Shown piece by piece: positions 26,926 through 35,756 of a stretch of DNA of 46,614 nt. The notes beneath the pieces were generated by a model. It was not told where the DNA came from. It saw nothing but the letters and a program-made list of their open reading frames with translations, and ran no database searches. The position numbers were made by a program, and so were the translations under genes. The stretch is from Halalkalibacter hemicellulosilyticusJCM 9152 (GTDB taxonomy: Bacteria > Bacillota > Bacilli > Bacillales > Bacillaceae_D): positions 1 through 46,614 of the forward strand of contig NZ_BAUU01000031.1 in assembly GCF_000513115.1 (NCBI RefSeq), given 5' to 3'. Position 1 is the first letter of the stretch. Every line of letters starts with the position of its first letter.

Positions 26926-27555
26926 ATGGAACAGCTTGAGACTTATGTGAAATCGTTAATTCCAAGCCGAGGTTTAATTGTAGAAGAAATGGAGCGACAA
27001 GCTGAACGAGATCACGTCCCGATTATGGATATTATTGGGATGGAGTTCTTACTTCAACAATTAAAGCTAATTCAGCCAGAGAATATTTTAGAAATTGGCA
27101 CAGCTATCGGGTATTCAGCTATTCGGATGAGTCAAGCGACTGGAGCGACGATTGTGACAATGGAACGAGATGAGCAGCGATATGAACAAGCGCTTGAAAA
27201 TATTCAACGTGTTGAGTTAGAGAGCAAAATTCATGTTTGGTTCGGAGACGCAATGAATCTTGTTGAAAAACTTGAATCTTCGCCCCATTTTGATGTATTA
27301 TTTATTGATGCTGCTAAAGGCCAATATCAACGCTTCTTTGAACTATACGAACCATATGTAAAGCGTGGCGGTGTGATCTTTTCTGATAATGTTCTTTTTC
27401 GTGGTTTAGTTGCAGAGGCTGAGGTTGAATCAAAGAGGTTGCGGAATTTAACAGAGAAAATAAAAACGTATAATTCTTGGTTAATGGCGCACCCTCGTTA
27501 TGATACGAGAATTGTGCCAGTTGGGGACGGATTAGCGATTAGTATAAAACGATAG
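26926..27555 (+). CDS. trmR: tRNA 5-hydroxyuridine methyltransferase TrmR (YrrM)
   Basis: 209 residues, class I O-methyltransferase of the caffeoyl-CoA type. SAM motif ENILEIGTAIGYSAIRM (near 56-72), the metal/SAM segment FDVLFIDAAKGQYQRFF (near 122-138) and GGVIFSDNVLFRG (near 148-160) are intact. In B. subtilis YrrM was shown to methylate ho5U34 to mo5U34 in tRNA. It is followed at once by trhP1 and trhP2, which make the hydroxyuridine substrate, so the three genes form one pathway. Ribosome site AAGGAGGT. Confidence 0.93.
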   Translation: MEQLETYVKSLIPSRGLIVEEMERQAERDHVPIMDIIGMEFLLQQLKLIQPENILEIGTAIGYSAIRMSQATGATIVTMERDEQRYEQALENIQRVELESKIHVWFGDAMNLVEKLESSPHFDVLFIDAAKGQYQRFFELYEPYVKRGGVIFSDNVLFRGLVAEAEVESKRLRNLTEKIKTYNSWLMAHPRYDTRIVPVGDGLAISIKR

Positions 27556-27574
27556 TAAAAAGGAGAGTAGGACG

Positions 27575-28504
27575 GTGAAAAAGCCTGAATTACTTGTAAC
27601 ACCAAAGGATCTTAATGCACTTGAACGTTTATTTAACGCTGGAGCTGATGCGGCAATTATAGGCGAAGAACGTTATGGATTACGTCTTGCTGGTGAATTT
27701 ACGCGAAATGATATTAAACAAGCAGTTGAGCTTGCCCATAAACAAAATAAAAAAATATACGTAGCAATGAATGCTCTCTTCCACAATGACAAAGTAGAAG
27801 AGTTGGCAGAATATGTGGCTTTTTTAAATGAAGTAGAAATAGATGCAATCATATTTGGTGATCCAGCTGTTGTGATGACTGTTCGCGAGGTTTCACCTAA
27901 AATGCCGTTACATTGGAATACAGAGACGACAGCGACAAATTGGTTTACAGCGAACTATTGGGGAAAAAGAGGAGCTACGAGAGCGGTTTTAGCTCGTGAG
28001 CTCAGCATGGATGCCATTATTGAGATTAAAGAACACGCTGAAGTAGCAGTAGAAGTTCAAGTTCATGGAATGACCTGTATGTTCCAATCGAAACGAACAT
28101 TAATAGGGAACTATATGGAATTTCAAGGGAAGAATTTAGAAGTGGAGCGACGTGGGAAGGAGCGACAATTATATTTGTTTGATCCGGAGCGCGAAGCTCG
28201 CTATCCTATATTTGAAGATGAAAATGGAACACATATTATGAGTCCGAATGATATAGCCATTATTGATGAGCTCGAGGAAATGATTGATGCTCAAATTGAT
28301 AGCTTTAAAATCGATGGTGTATTAAAGTCGACTGAATATATGGAAGAAGTTACGAAGCTTTATCGTGACGCGATAGACCTCTGTACAACAAATCGTGAAC
28401 AATATGAAGAGAAAAAAGAATGGTATATCGACCAATTAGAAGAGCTACAACCGAAACATCGTAAGCTCGATACAGGCTTCTTTTTCAAGGAAACGGTGTA
28501 CTAA
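27575..28504 (+). CDS. trhP1: tRNA hydroxylation protein TrhP1 (YrrN), U32 peptidase family
   Basis: 309 residues from GTG 27575, nine bases behind AAGGAGAG. The U32 pattern is present: KPELLVTPKDLNALERLFNAGADAAIIG at the start, LHWNTETTATNWF, and FQSKRTLIGNY where TrhP2 has its cysteine-rich segment. This paralogue lacks most of the cluster cysteines (only MTCMF remains), so it is probably the non-catalytic or accessory half of the TrhP1-TrhP2 pair. The pair uses prephenate-dependent chemistry to hydroxylate wobble uridine. Confidence 0.92.
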   Translation: MKKPELLVTPKDLNALERLFNAGADAAIIGEERYGLRLAGEFTRNDIKQAVELAHKQNKKIYVAMNALFHNDKVEELAEYVAFLNEVEIDAIIFGDPAVVMTVREVSPKMPLHWNTETTATNWFTANYWGKRGATRAVLARELSMDAIIEIKEHAEVAVEVQVHGMTCMFQSKRTLIGNYMEFQGKNLEVERRGKERQLYLFDPEREARYPIFEDENGTHIMSPNDIAIIDELEEMIDAQIDSFKIDGVLKSTEYMEEVTKLYRDAIDLCTTNREQYEEKKEWYIDQLEELQPKHRKLDTGFFFKETVY

Positions 28505-28525
28505 AGAAGGAGGGAGGAACAGAAG

Positions 28526-29791
28526 ATGACTGTAACCGTAGAGGAAACAAGAAAAGCAAAACGCGTTATTACAAAAAAACCAGAACTTCTAGCACCTGCT
28601 GGTGATTTAGAAAAATTAAAAGTCGCTGTTCATTATGGGGCAGATGCGGTATTTATTGGTGGTCAGGAATTCGGCTTACGGTCGAATGCTGGAAACTTCA
28701 CGATTGATGAAATGCGTGAAGGGGTGGAATTCGCTAACCGTTATGGAGCTAAAATTTACGTAACAACGAATATTTTTGCACACAATGAAAATATCGATGG
28801 ACTTGAGGAATATTTACAAAGCCTTCAGGAAGTTGGAATAACAGGTATTATTGTGGCAGATCCTCTCATTATTGAAACGTGTAAAAAAGTCGCTCCAAAG
28901 GTGGAGGTGCATTTAAGCACACAACAATCATTGTCGAACTGGTTAGCGGTGAAGTATTGGAAGGAAGAAGGACTTCATCGTGTTGTTTTAGCACGAGAAG
29001 TAGGACTCGAAGAAATGCTTGAAATGAAAAAGCATGTCGATATTGAAATAGAAGCCTTTGTCCACGGAGCGATGTGTATTGCTTATTCTGGTCGCTGTGT
29101 ATTAAGTAATCATATGACAGCACGTGATTCTAATCGTGGAGGTTGTTGCCAATCGTGTCGTTGGGAATATGACTTATTTGAATTGAACGAGAATGGTGAT
29201 CAAGCGCTCTTTAGTGAACAGGACCCTCAATATACGATGAGTCCGAAAGATTTAAATTTATTACAATCAATTCCAAAAGTGATCGAAGCAGGAATTGATT
29301 GCCTTAAGGTCGAAGGTAGAATGAAGTCCATTCACTATGTAGCGACAGTAACGAGTGTTTATCGAAAAGTAATCGACGCTTATTGTGAGGACCCAGAAAA
29401 CTTCAAGATTGATAAAGCCTGGTTAGATGAATTAGATAAATGTGCCAATCGAGATTTTGCTCCACAGTTTTTTGAAGGAACACCGACATTTGAAGAGCAA
29501 ATGTATGGAAATCATCCAAAACGTACGAATTTTGATTTTATCGGCTTTGTGCTTGATTATGATCCAAAAACGTCGATTGTGACGATGCAGCAACGAAACC
29601 ATTTCCGTCCAGGAGATGAAGTTGAATTTTTCGGACCAGAGATAGATAATTTTGTCCAATCTATTGATACGATTTGGGATGAGGATGGTCACGAGTTAGA
29701 TGCAGCACGACATCCATTACAAGTTGTTCGCTTTAAGGTGGATCAACCTTTACATCCTATGAATATGATGCGTAAAGAGGTTCGGAAATGA
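28526..29791 (+). CDS. trhP2: tRNA hydroxylation protein TrhP2 (YrrO), U32 peptidase family
   Basis: 421 residues. N-terminal [29 protein letters not shown], barrel repeats, and the iron-sulfur cysteine set [15 protein letters not shown] and [15 protein letters not shown] (Cys near 183, 190, 208-212). A C-terminal beta-rich domain follows ([19 protein letters not shown]). Together with TrhP1 it forms 5-hydroxyuridine at position 34; TrmR upstream methylates it. The stop overlaps the start of udk by four bases. Confidence 0.94.
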   Translation: MTVTVEETRKAKRVITKKPELLAPAGDLEKLKVAVHYGADAVFIGGQEFGLRSNAGNFTIDEMREGVEFANRYGAKIYVTTNIFAHNENIDGLEEYLQSLQEVGITGIIVADPLIIETCKKVAPKVEVHLSTQQSLSNWLAVKYWKEEGLHRVVLAREVGLEEMLEMKKHVDIEIEAFVHGAMCIAYSGRCVLSNHMTARDSNRGGCCQSCRWEYDLFELNENGDQALFSEQDPQYTMSPKDLNLLQSIPKVIEAGIDCLKVEGRMKSIHYVATVTSVYRKVIDAYCEDPENFKIDKAWLDELDKCANRDFAPQFFEGTPTFEEQMYGNHPKRTNFDFIGFVLDYDPKTSIVTMQQRNHFRPGDEVEFFGPEIDNFVQSIDTIWDEDGHELDAARHPLQVVRFKVDQPLHPMNMMRKEVRK

Positions 29792-30423
29792 TCACTAAGC
29801 CGATCATTATCGGGGTTGCGGGAGGAACAGGATCGGGTAAAACAACGGTAGCCCATGAGATCTATCGTCATTTTAACAAGCAATCGATTGTATTAATTGA
29901 GCAAGATGCGTATTATAGAGATCAAAGTCATTTATCTATCGATGAACGACTGAAGACGAACTATGATCATCCACTTGCATTTGATACGGAGCTGTTGTTA
30001 GAGCATTTACATCGCTTACTTGAAAGAAAGACGGTGTCAAAGCCGGTTTATGACTATGTAAAGCATACACGATCCCATGAATTTATACCGATTTCTGCGA
30101 AGGATGTCATTATTTTAGAAGGAATTCTGATTTTAGAAGATAAGCGGTTGCGGGATTTGATGGACATTAAAGTGTTTGTTGATGCAGATGCGGACATTCG
30201 TTTTATCCGTCGTCTCGTACGTGATGTTGACGATCGCGGTCGGACAATTGAATCTGTTATTGAACAATATACGTCTATTGTACGACCGATGCATTTACAA
30301 TTTGTTGAACCGACAAAGCGATATGCAGATATTATCGTTCCAGAAGGTGGGCAAAATCAGGTTGCGATCGATCTAATTGCAACAAAAATTCAGGCAATTA
30401 TTGAAGGAAAAGCCATTTTGTAA
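29788..30423 (+). CDS. udk: Uridine kinase
   Basis: 211 residues. P-loop [14 protein letters not shown] at about 9-21, the lid and nucleoside-binding segments [21 protein letters not shown] and YDYVKHTRS, and the [18 protein letters not shown] arginine-rich part. Phosphorylates uridine and cytidine for pyrimidine salvage. Four-base overlap with trhP2 means translational coupling. Confidence 0.96.
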   Translation: MITKPIIIGVAGGTGSGKTTVAHEIYRHFNKQSIVLIEQDAYYRDQSHLSIDERLKTNYDHPLAFDTELLLEHLHRLLERKTVSKPVYDYVKHTRSHEFIPISAKDVIILEGILILEDKRLRDLMDIKVFVDADADIRFIRRLVRDVDDRGRTIESVIEQYTSIVRPMHLQFVEPTKRYADIIVPEGGQNQVAIDLIATKIQAIIEGKAIL

Positions 30424-30545
30424 TAGGATAGAGTACATGTAAGGGATTTCATGAAATTTGTATATTGAACGTTTCTCTTACATAAGTATGGTTGAACAGC
30501 CATTATGTTAATTTTATTTTTGAAGGATATTGAGGAGTGAACGAC

Positions 30546-31022
30546 GTGGCAGAAGAAAAAAAGCATTATATGACAATGGATGGTAAGAAAAAATTAGAAG
30601 AAGAACTCGAGTTTTTGAAAACTGAACGACGTAAGGAAGTCGTTGAACGTATAAAAATTGCTCGGAGCTTCGGTGATCTCTCGGAAAACTCTGAATATGA
30701 CTCTGCGAAGGAAGAACAGGCTTTTGTTGAGGGTCGTATTGCTCAGCTTGAAAAGATGATTCGTAATGCTGTGATGATTGAAGATGAAGAAGGTGATGAA
30801 AATGTGGTTACGCTAGGGAAACTTGTAACAATCATTGAATTACCAGATGGTGAGGAAGAAGAATACGCAATCGTTGGTAGTGCGGAATCAGACCCGGCAG
30901 AAGGTAAGATTTCCAATGATTCACCAATGGCTCAAAGTTTGCTTGGAAAGCATGTGAATGATCATGTGACTGTGAACACACCAGGTGGCGAAATGGAAGT
31001 TAAGATTGTCGATATTCGTTAA
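30546..31022 (+). CDS. greA: Transcription elongation factor GreA
   Basis: 158 residues from GTG 30546, eight bases behind GAGGAG; the GTG at 30537 is part of that site. This gives the standard GreA length. An N-terminal coiled coil (to about 75) carries the acidic tip [20 protein letters not shown], whose acids reach the RNA polymerase active site, followed by the FKBP-like domain. Stimulates cleavage of backtracked RNA. Ends in a terminator; in B. subtilis pbpI follows here but is missing. Confidence 0.96.
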   Translation: MAEEKKHYMTMDGKKKLEEELEFLKTERRKEVVERIKIARSFGDLSENSEYDSAKEEQAFVEGRIAQLEKMIRNAVMIEDEEGDENVVTLGKLVTIIELPDGEEEEYAIVGSAESDPAEGKISNDSPMAQSLLGKHVNDHVTVNTPGGEMEVKIVDIR

Positions 31023-31030
31023 ATTGAAAG

Positions 31031-31077
31031 GAGTTTCAGCAGAGAGGTTTCTTCCCCTGTTTGAAACTCTTTTTTAA
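31031..31077 (+). terminator. Intrinsic terminator after greA
   Basis: GAGTTTC (31032-31038) and GAAACTC (31064-31070) with further inner pairing (GAGG/CCCC region), followed by TTTTTT. Confidence 0.85.
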
Positions 31078-31107
31078 ATAAAAACGTATAAATGACAGCG
31101 TACGTAG

Positions 31108-31233
31108 AAGCCGAGTTCAGAGAGAGTTCTCGGGCGTTATACGTTACAAGATGATCAGACAGAACGTATCGTTGTAGCGACTGGATATGGTAATGAAATT
31201 CCTCCTGTTAACGCGATTTTTCTTGAAAGATAA
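31108..31233 (+). pseudogene. Possible decayed 3' coding fragment
   Basis: One frame between stops at 31105 and 31231 encodes 41 residues that read like folded protein (GRYTLQDDQTERIVVATGY, then GNEIPPVNAIFLER and a stop). No start codon or ribosome site is present. It occupies the slot where B. subtilis has pbpI, although the sequence is not recognisably from a penicillin-binding protein. Could be a remnant of a lost gene or chance. Confidence 0.35.
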
Positions 31234-31248
31234 GAAAGCATAATATTA

Positions 31249-31331
31249 GAGGAAGACATGTGAGAAGAACCGAAAAAGCAAGTGGGATCATACCATGAAG
31301 AGCGTTGGCTTCGCTCGTTACACGTTATTCT
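31249..31331 (+). repeat. Dispersed repeat B, copy 4
   Basis: Contains ATGTGAGAAGAACCGAA, ATGAAGAGCG and TTGGCTTCGCTCGTTACACG at the same spacing as copy 2 (10366-10447). It sits in the greA-yrrS gap of about 490 bases, which otherwise holds the greA terminator, a coding-like fragment and a hairpin at 31392-31417. Confidence 0.75.
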
Positions 31332-31391
31332 GAAAGAACCCCATTTTCAGAATAACTGAAAACCATTGTAACGGCTCGGCACAGCGCAATT

Positions 31392-31417
31392 AAGAAAAAA
31401 CGCAGTCGCGTTTTTCT
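31392..31417 (+). terminator. Hairpin in the greA-yrrS gap
   Basis: AAGAAAAAACGC and GCGTTTTTCTT pair with one bulged A around AGTC, followed by ATAAAA. It may end any transcript entering from the repeat B region. Upstream transcription unit unclear. Confidence 0.5.
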
Positions 31418-31511
31418 TATAAAAAATAGTTAAATCAGTGCATTTACAAAGTGTGTACTTGTTGTCATACTTATTAGCGAACGTATTGCTGCAAGATAAA
31501 GGAGTGGTAGT

Positions 31512-32153
31512 ATGAGGTCGTATCGTTATGAAGAAAGAAGAAAGAAACGGATAAATATTATATATAACATTGCAATTGTCATTGTCATGGTGCTAATCGC
31601 CTTTTTTGCTTTACAAATCTTTAATCAAGATGACAGTGAGCTTGTAAATGAATCAGAGACGACTGAAGATGAGGAAAATGAGCAAGATGATCAAGACCCG
31701 ACTGTTCCAGATCCTGCACTTCCTGACGAGCAAGAGGAGCCACCTGTCCAAGACCCGGTTGTTCCTGAAGACTCTCAGCCAGACAATGATGGTATATTTG
31801 ATGATGAAGAAGGAATAGAAGTGGATGTCGATGAAGGATCTTCTCGTCCAAGTGCGGATGAGTGGGAGCCGATTGGAACGACCCAATCAGAATTAAGGCT
31901 TGAATTCGGTGAAGGGACGACTAATCGTCAAGAAATGGATCGTGCTCTAAGTTATGCATCCGGGTTAAGTCTAGAGGAAATGACCGTTTGGCGAATTGAA
32001 AATGCTGGGGATCAACGAAGTGTAAGAGGTGTTGTAAGTAACTATGAAAATAGCGAAACACCGTATGAAATATTCTTGGAATGGCAAGATGGTGAAGGTT
32101 GGTTACCAGTGCAATTAAATCAATTAGATCACAACCCATATACAAGAAATTAA
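31512..32153 (+). CDS. yrrS: YrrS-family membrane-anchored protein (DUF1510)
   Basis: 213 residues. Short basic cytoplasmic end, one membrane helix (about 15-37), a long acidic and proline-rich linker (residues 40-115, repeated DPxxPD-type units), then the DUF1510 domain (TTQSELRLEFGEGTTNRQEM to VSNYENSETPYEIFLEWQDG). The globular part lies outside the cell. In B. subtilis YrrS is a sporulation-time partner of PbpI; pbpI itself is not present here. Ribosome site AAGGAGTGG. Confidence 0.88.
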   Translation: MRSYRYEERRKKRINIIYNIAIVIVMVLIAFFALQIFNQDDSELVNESETTEDEENEQDDQDPTVPDPALPDEQEEPPVQDPVVPEDSQPDNDGIFDDEEGIEVDVDEGSSRPSADEWEPIGTTQSELRLEFGEGTTNRQEMDRALSYASGLSLEEMTVWRIENAGDQRSVRGVVSNYENSETPYEIFLEWQDGEGWLPVQLNQLDHNPYTRN

Positions 32154-32161
32154 AAACGAAG

Positions 32162-32200
32162 GCCACCTACTATTTGTTTACTTCTGTAGGTGGCTTCATA
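32162..32200 (+). terminator. Hairpin after yrrS
   Basis: GCCACCTAC (32162-32170) pairs with GTAGGTGGC (32186-32194); the tail TTCATATAG is only partly T-rich. Confidence 0.7.
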
Positions 32201-32228
32201 TAGTTAATATGAGAGGATGTAGAACGAT

Positions 32229-32924
32229 ATGAGAATTGGAATTATTGGCGCGATGGATGAAGAAGTAGAATTATTAAAAGAAAGCTTAAGTGAGCGTAAA
32301 GATCAGACAATCGCTAGGTGTGAATACCATCAAGGGTTCATTGGCAATCAAGAGGTTATTCTATTGAAATCAGGGATTGGTAAAGTAAATGCAGCAATAG
32401 GAACGACATTGTTAATTCAATTATTCAAACCAGATGTAATCATTAATACGGGGTCAGCAGGTGGATTTGATGAATCATTAAAAGTAGGTGATATCGTTAT
32501 TTCAACTGAAGTTCGCTACAATGATGTGGATGCTACTGTTTTTGGTTATGAATTTGGACAAGTACCAGCAATGCCAGCCTTTTATTCACCTGATCAGCAA
32601 TTAGTTGAAATTGCTAAAAAAGCAGCAGAAAGTGTTGGCATCCATTCAAAGACAGGACTTGTTCTCTCTGGTGATTCTTTTATGAGTGAGCATGAACGTG
32701 TCCAAGAACTAAAGCAACGATTTAAGCAGCCTTCGTGCTCAGAAATGGAAGCTGGTGCGATCGCCCAAGTGTGCCACCAATTTGAAGTGCCTTTTGTTAT
32801 CATCCGTGCACTATCTGATATTGCGGGGCATGATGCCAAAGTGTCATACGATCAATTTTTGAAAAAAGCTTCTGTCAATTCAGCTAAACAAGTACTACTA
32901 ATGGTTGAACTGCTTCAATCATAA
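32229..32924 (+). CDS. mtnN: 5'-methylthioadenosine/S-adenosylhomocysteine nucleosidase
   Basis: 231 residues. Starts [16 protein letters not shown] with catalytic Glu near 12; [19 protein letters not shown], the substrate motif [13 protein letters not shown] (Glu near 172-174) and RALSDIAG with catalytic Asp near 197 are present. Hydrolyses SAH and MTA to adenine and thio-ribose products, feeding methionine recycling and LuxS. In B. subtilis it lies in yrrT-mtnN-mccA-mccB-yrhC; here yrrT, mccA and mccB are absent. Confidence 0.97.
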   Translation: MRIGIIGAMDEEVELLKESLSERKDQTIARCEYHQGFIGNQEVILLKSGIGKVNAAIGTTLLIQLFKPDVIINTGSAGGFDESLKVGDIVISTEVRYNDVDATVFGYEFGQVPAMPAFYSPDQQLVEIAKKAAESVGIHSKTGLVLSGDSFMSEHERVQELKQRFKQPSCSEMEAGAIAQVCHQFEVPFVIIRALSDIAGHDAKVSYDQFLKKASVNSAKQVLLMVELLQS

Positions 32925-33019
32925 AGAGCATTGGCTAAAATCCCCTCCATTGTCGATCATTACATCATCTTAGTCTCTTAAAAAAATGTTAGAATGATAG
33001 GTGATGAGGAGGGAATCGG

Positions 33020-33259
33020 ATGACGGAAAAGAAGATGAAAGAGCAGCTAACAAAGATTGCAGATTTCAAACAATATAGTTTCATTTTACTTTCATTAAGT
33101 GCATTTCTATCAATTGGCTTACTGATTCCATCAGCTCCAATTACAGAGTGGCAAGTTCCAGCGGTAATGGCTGTTTTTATTTTATTAATAGCGGCAATTT
33201 TATGCCATCGTTATGCAATGAAGACATCGAAGCGTTTATACGAAGAGGATAATAAATAA
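33020..33259 (+). CDS. yrhC: YrhC-like small membrane protein
   Basis: 79 residues, two membrane helices (about 19-36 and 45-63) after a basic amphipathic start, ending in RLYEEDN. Size, topology and place near mtnN agree with B. subtilis YrhC, which closes the mtnN-mccAB operon. Function unknown. A TTAGAAT -10-like box lies just upstream, so it probably has its own promoter. Terminator at 33303-33343. Confidence 0.8.
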   Translation: MTEKKMKEQLTKIADFKQYSFILLSLSAFLSIGLLIPSAPITEWQVPAVMAVFILLIAAILCHRYAMKTSKRLYEEDNK

Positions 33260-33302
33260 CGATAGGGATGGCAGTTAATGATCAAAATAGGATGCATGAT
33301 GT

Positions 33303-33343
33303 GGGCTTAATGAGGGAGACAACTCTTCATTAGGCTTTTTTTG
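33303..33343 (+). terminator. Intrinsic terminator after yrhC
   Basis: GCTTAATGAGGGAG pairs with CTCTTCATTAGGC (wobbles allowed), then TTTTTTTG. Confidence 0.85.
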
Positions 33344-33407
33344 TATGAAGGTTACCTCAGTTTTCTGATAGAATAGAGAGATCAATATATTGGAATGGAG
33401 ATTACAT

Positions 33408-34898
33408 ATGAATGAGACAAAACGACCCCTAGTGCTAGTAGCTGTTATGTTGGCGATGTTTATGGCAGCGGTGGAAGCGACAATTATTGCCACAGCGATG
33501 CCGAGGATTGTGGCAGATTTAGGCGGCTTTGCTTTGTTTAGTTGGGTGTTTTCAGCTTATTTACTCATGCAAGTCGTGACGATTCCTTTATACGGTAAAC
33601 TCGCTGATATATATGGACGTAAGCTCATATTCTCAATCGGAATTATTCTCTTCTTAATCGGTTCGATTTTATGTGGTTTTTCTTGGTCGATGGAAATGCT
33701 CATCCTATCACGTTTTATTCAAGGAATAGGTGCAGGAGCGGTACAACCTATTGCGACAACGATTGTAGGTGATATGTATACGAAGGAAGAACGTGCGAAA
33801 ATACAAGGATATTTGTCTAGTATATGGGGGATTTCAGCGATACTCGGTCCGTTGTTAGGAGCGTTTTTTGTTGAATATGTTAATTGGTCATGGGTGTTTT
33901 GGATAAATGTCCCTTTTGGTATTTTCTCGGTATTGATCGTCTGTTTGTTTTTAAATGAAAAGATAGAACAAAAGCAACAAAAGCTTGATTATGGAGGAGC
34001 GCTTCTATTATTTGTAACAATGACAACAATGATGTTTGTCTTTTTACAACTGGATGGAGATTCTTTCCTTACATGGGTTCAGCTTTTATTTATATTTGTA
34101 TGTTCGATTATAGGCCTGATTTGGTTTATTTATCACGAGAAAAAGACGTTAGCACCGATGGTCAATTTTACATTGTGGAAAAGGAGAGAAATACTTTATG
34201 CAAATCTAGCCTCCTTAACGACAGGAGCGATGCTATTAACGGTATCGACCTTTTTGCCGACATATGTACAAGCAATATTAGAACAAAGCCCCCTCATTGC
34301 TGGGTTAACGTTAACAGCAATGTCAATTGGCTGGCCGATTTCAGCGATGATTGCTGGAAAGATGATACTTAAGGTAGGATTTCGTATAACGGCTCTTATT
34401 GGAGGGGGTGGGTTATTCGTAGGGGCGATTTGCTATTTGACGTTATCCTCGATAGCATATCCATTATGGGCAGCACTAGGCTCTTTTTTTATCGGAGTTG
34501 GTATGGGCTTTTCAACGACCACATTTATTGTTTCTATTCAATCAACGGTTGATTGGAAATCACGTGGAGAAGCAACAGCGATGAATATGTTTATGCGGCA
34601 GTTAGGAGGAGTGATAGGGGTTACATTACTTGGTGGCCTGTTAAATCGGTATTTACGTACATATTTTCAAAACGTGGACGATAAAGTTACATTTGAACCA
34701 ACAATTGATGAGGTTAATCGGATTTTGGATGAAACAGAACGAGTAGCATTAACGAATAATGAGCAACTTTTATTGCAAGAAGGTTTGTCAGGAGGATTAA
34801 GTTACATATTCATAGCACTACTCGTATTAGCGGTTGTCACCTTCTTTCTGATTTTACAGTTACCTAAAGATGAAAAAAGCAAAGAAGCAGGGAAGTGA
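33408..34898 (+). CDS. DHA2-family MFS drug efflux pump (14 helices)
   Basis: 496 residues from ATG 33408, seven bases behind TGGAG; the in-frame TTG at 33390 lacks a site. Fourteen membrane helices. Motif A GKLADIYGRKLIF near 63-75, motif D1 at the N-terminus (AAVEATIIATAMPRIVADLGG) and motif C-like GPLLGAFFVEYVNWSWVFWIN near 150-170 define the EmrB/QacA (DHA2) group. Proton-driven export of drugs or other amphipathic compounds. No TetR/MarR-type regulator is adjacent. Convergent with the Nudix gene. Confidence 0.92.
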   Translation: MNETKRPLVLVAVMLAMFMAAVEATIIATAMPRIVADLGGFALFSWVFSAYLLMQVVTIPLYGKLADIYGRKLIFSIGIILFLIGSILCGFSWSMEMLILSRFIQGIGAGAVQPIATTIVGDMYTKEERAKIQGYLSSIWGISAILGPLLGAFFVEYVNWSWVFWINVPFGIFSVLIVCLFLNEKIEQKQQKLDYGGALLLFVTMTTMMFVFLQLDGDSFLTWVQLLFIFVCSIIGLIWFIYHEKKTLAPMVNFTLWKRREILYANLASLTTGAMLLTVSTFLPTYVQAILEQSPLIAGLTLTAMSIGWPISAMIAGKMILKVGFRITALIGGGGLFVGAICYLTLSSIAYPLWAALGSFFIGVGMGFSTTTFIVSIQSTVDWKSRGEATAMNMFMRQLGGVIGVTLLGGLLNRYLRTYFQNVDDKVTFEPTIDEVNRILDETERVALTNNEQLLLQEGLSGGLSYIFIALLVLAVVTFFLILQLPKDEKSKEAGK

Positions 34899-34931
34899 TC
34901 AAGCGATATGTACAGTGGAGTGCTAGATTGA

Positions 34932-35540
34932 TTATGGTTTCGTAATGTCAATAAAATGTTTTAAAATGCGTGCTGTTAATCCCCAAATGGTGTATGTCTC
35001 ATAGTAATAAAAATACTGCTCGATTGTGTGGCGCTGATGTTGAACATGTTTATAGCGGCTGTTTGTCTCAGGCTCAATGATGAATCGCATTGGATGCTGC
35101 TCTGGTGGGTGAAGATAAAAGTGACGAAGCGGTACCGTAAATAAATGATCGACCTCTGCAGGGTTCGCTTTAATCTCTGTAAATGGATAAATAACCTGAG
35201 CAACATAAGGATAAATAATCCCTTTAAAAGGCGTGATGAGTATATCTAAATCAGCCAGTAACTGAATATACTTGCTTTGGATTTGTAACTCTTCTGTTAA
35301 TTCTCTAAGAGCAGCATCACGAGGGCTTTTGTCTTGTTCATCGATTCTTCCTCCTGGAAAACAAATATCTCCAGGCTGTGATCGTAGTTCATAGGATCGG
35401 ACCTCAAATAATACAGAAAGCTCTCCATCGATATCGATAAGTGGGAGAATAACGGCAGCGTTTTTCATTTGATCTTGTCCGATAATGCGTACTTGTCGAT
35501 TGCTAAGTTGTTTCTCAATCTTTCTAATCATTTGCATCAT
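34932..35540 (-). CDS. Nudix hydrolase, CoA pyrophosphatase type
   Basis: 202 residues. The CoA-specific pattern RSYELRSQPGDICFPGG leads into the Nudix box GGRIDEQDKSPRDAALREL then TEELQI (residues 63-87), with the metal-binding REXXEE glutamates in place. Such enzymes split CoA and acyl-CoA to phosphopantetheine and 3',5'-ADP. Ribosome site GGAGGG seven bases before ATG 35540. Monocistronic. Confidence 0.88.
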   Translation of the reverse strand: MMQMIRKIEKQLSNRQVRIIGQDQMKNAAVILPLIDIDGELSVLFEVRSYELRSQPGDICFPGGRIDEQDKSPRDAALRELTEELQIQSKYIQLLADLDILITPFKGIIYPYVAQVIYPFTEIKANPAEVDHLFTVPLRHFYLHPPEQHPMRFIIEPETNSRYKHVQHQRHTIEQYFYYYETYTIWGLTARILKHFIDITKP

Positions 35541-35596
35541 CTGTATTCCCTCCTATATATTAATGTATCACGAAATTAAGAAAAAGAGGAATAATG

Positions 35597-35639
35597 AAGG
35601 GCACTGGAAAGTTTGGTTTTAACTTTTTTTGGTGTCCTT
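35597..35639 (+). repeat. Dispersed hairpin repeat A, copy 4
   Basis: AAGGGCACTGGAAAGTTTGG then TTTTAACTTTTTTTGGTGTCCTT, same loop TTTGGTTTT as copies 2 and 3. It lies upstream of the Nudix gene in a 425-base gap. Confidence 0.75.
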
Positions 35640-35696
35640 GAATATAGGATTTCTATGAGAAAAAACGTTACGAAAAAAACAACATGAAGGTTTTCT

Positions 35697-35731
35697 GTTA
35701 GATGATCTAACAAAAACACTGTATTTTTGTT
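35697..35731. promoter_or_regulatory. Two overlapping palindromes upstream of the candidate sRNA
   Basis: GTTAGATGATCTAAC (35697-35711) is palindromic around one base, and AACAAAAA / TTTTTGTT (35709-35716, 35724-35731) are exact complements. They lie 16-50 bp before a TATACA box (35747-35752) and could be regulator sites for transcription of the element at 35757. Confidence 0.4.
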
Positions 35732-35756
35732 ATCCGTACGTTAAAGTATACACATG

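Noticed and set aside
31083-31145. AACGTATAA / TTATACGTT inverted ends in the greA-yrrS gap
   Set aside because: Nine-base AT-rich arms over 60 bp with no direct-repeat flanks; not enough to call an element.
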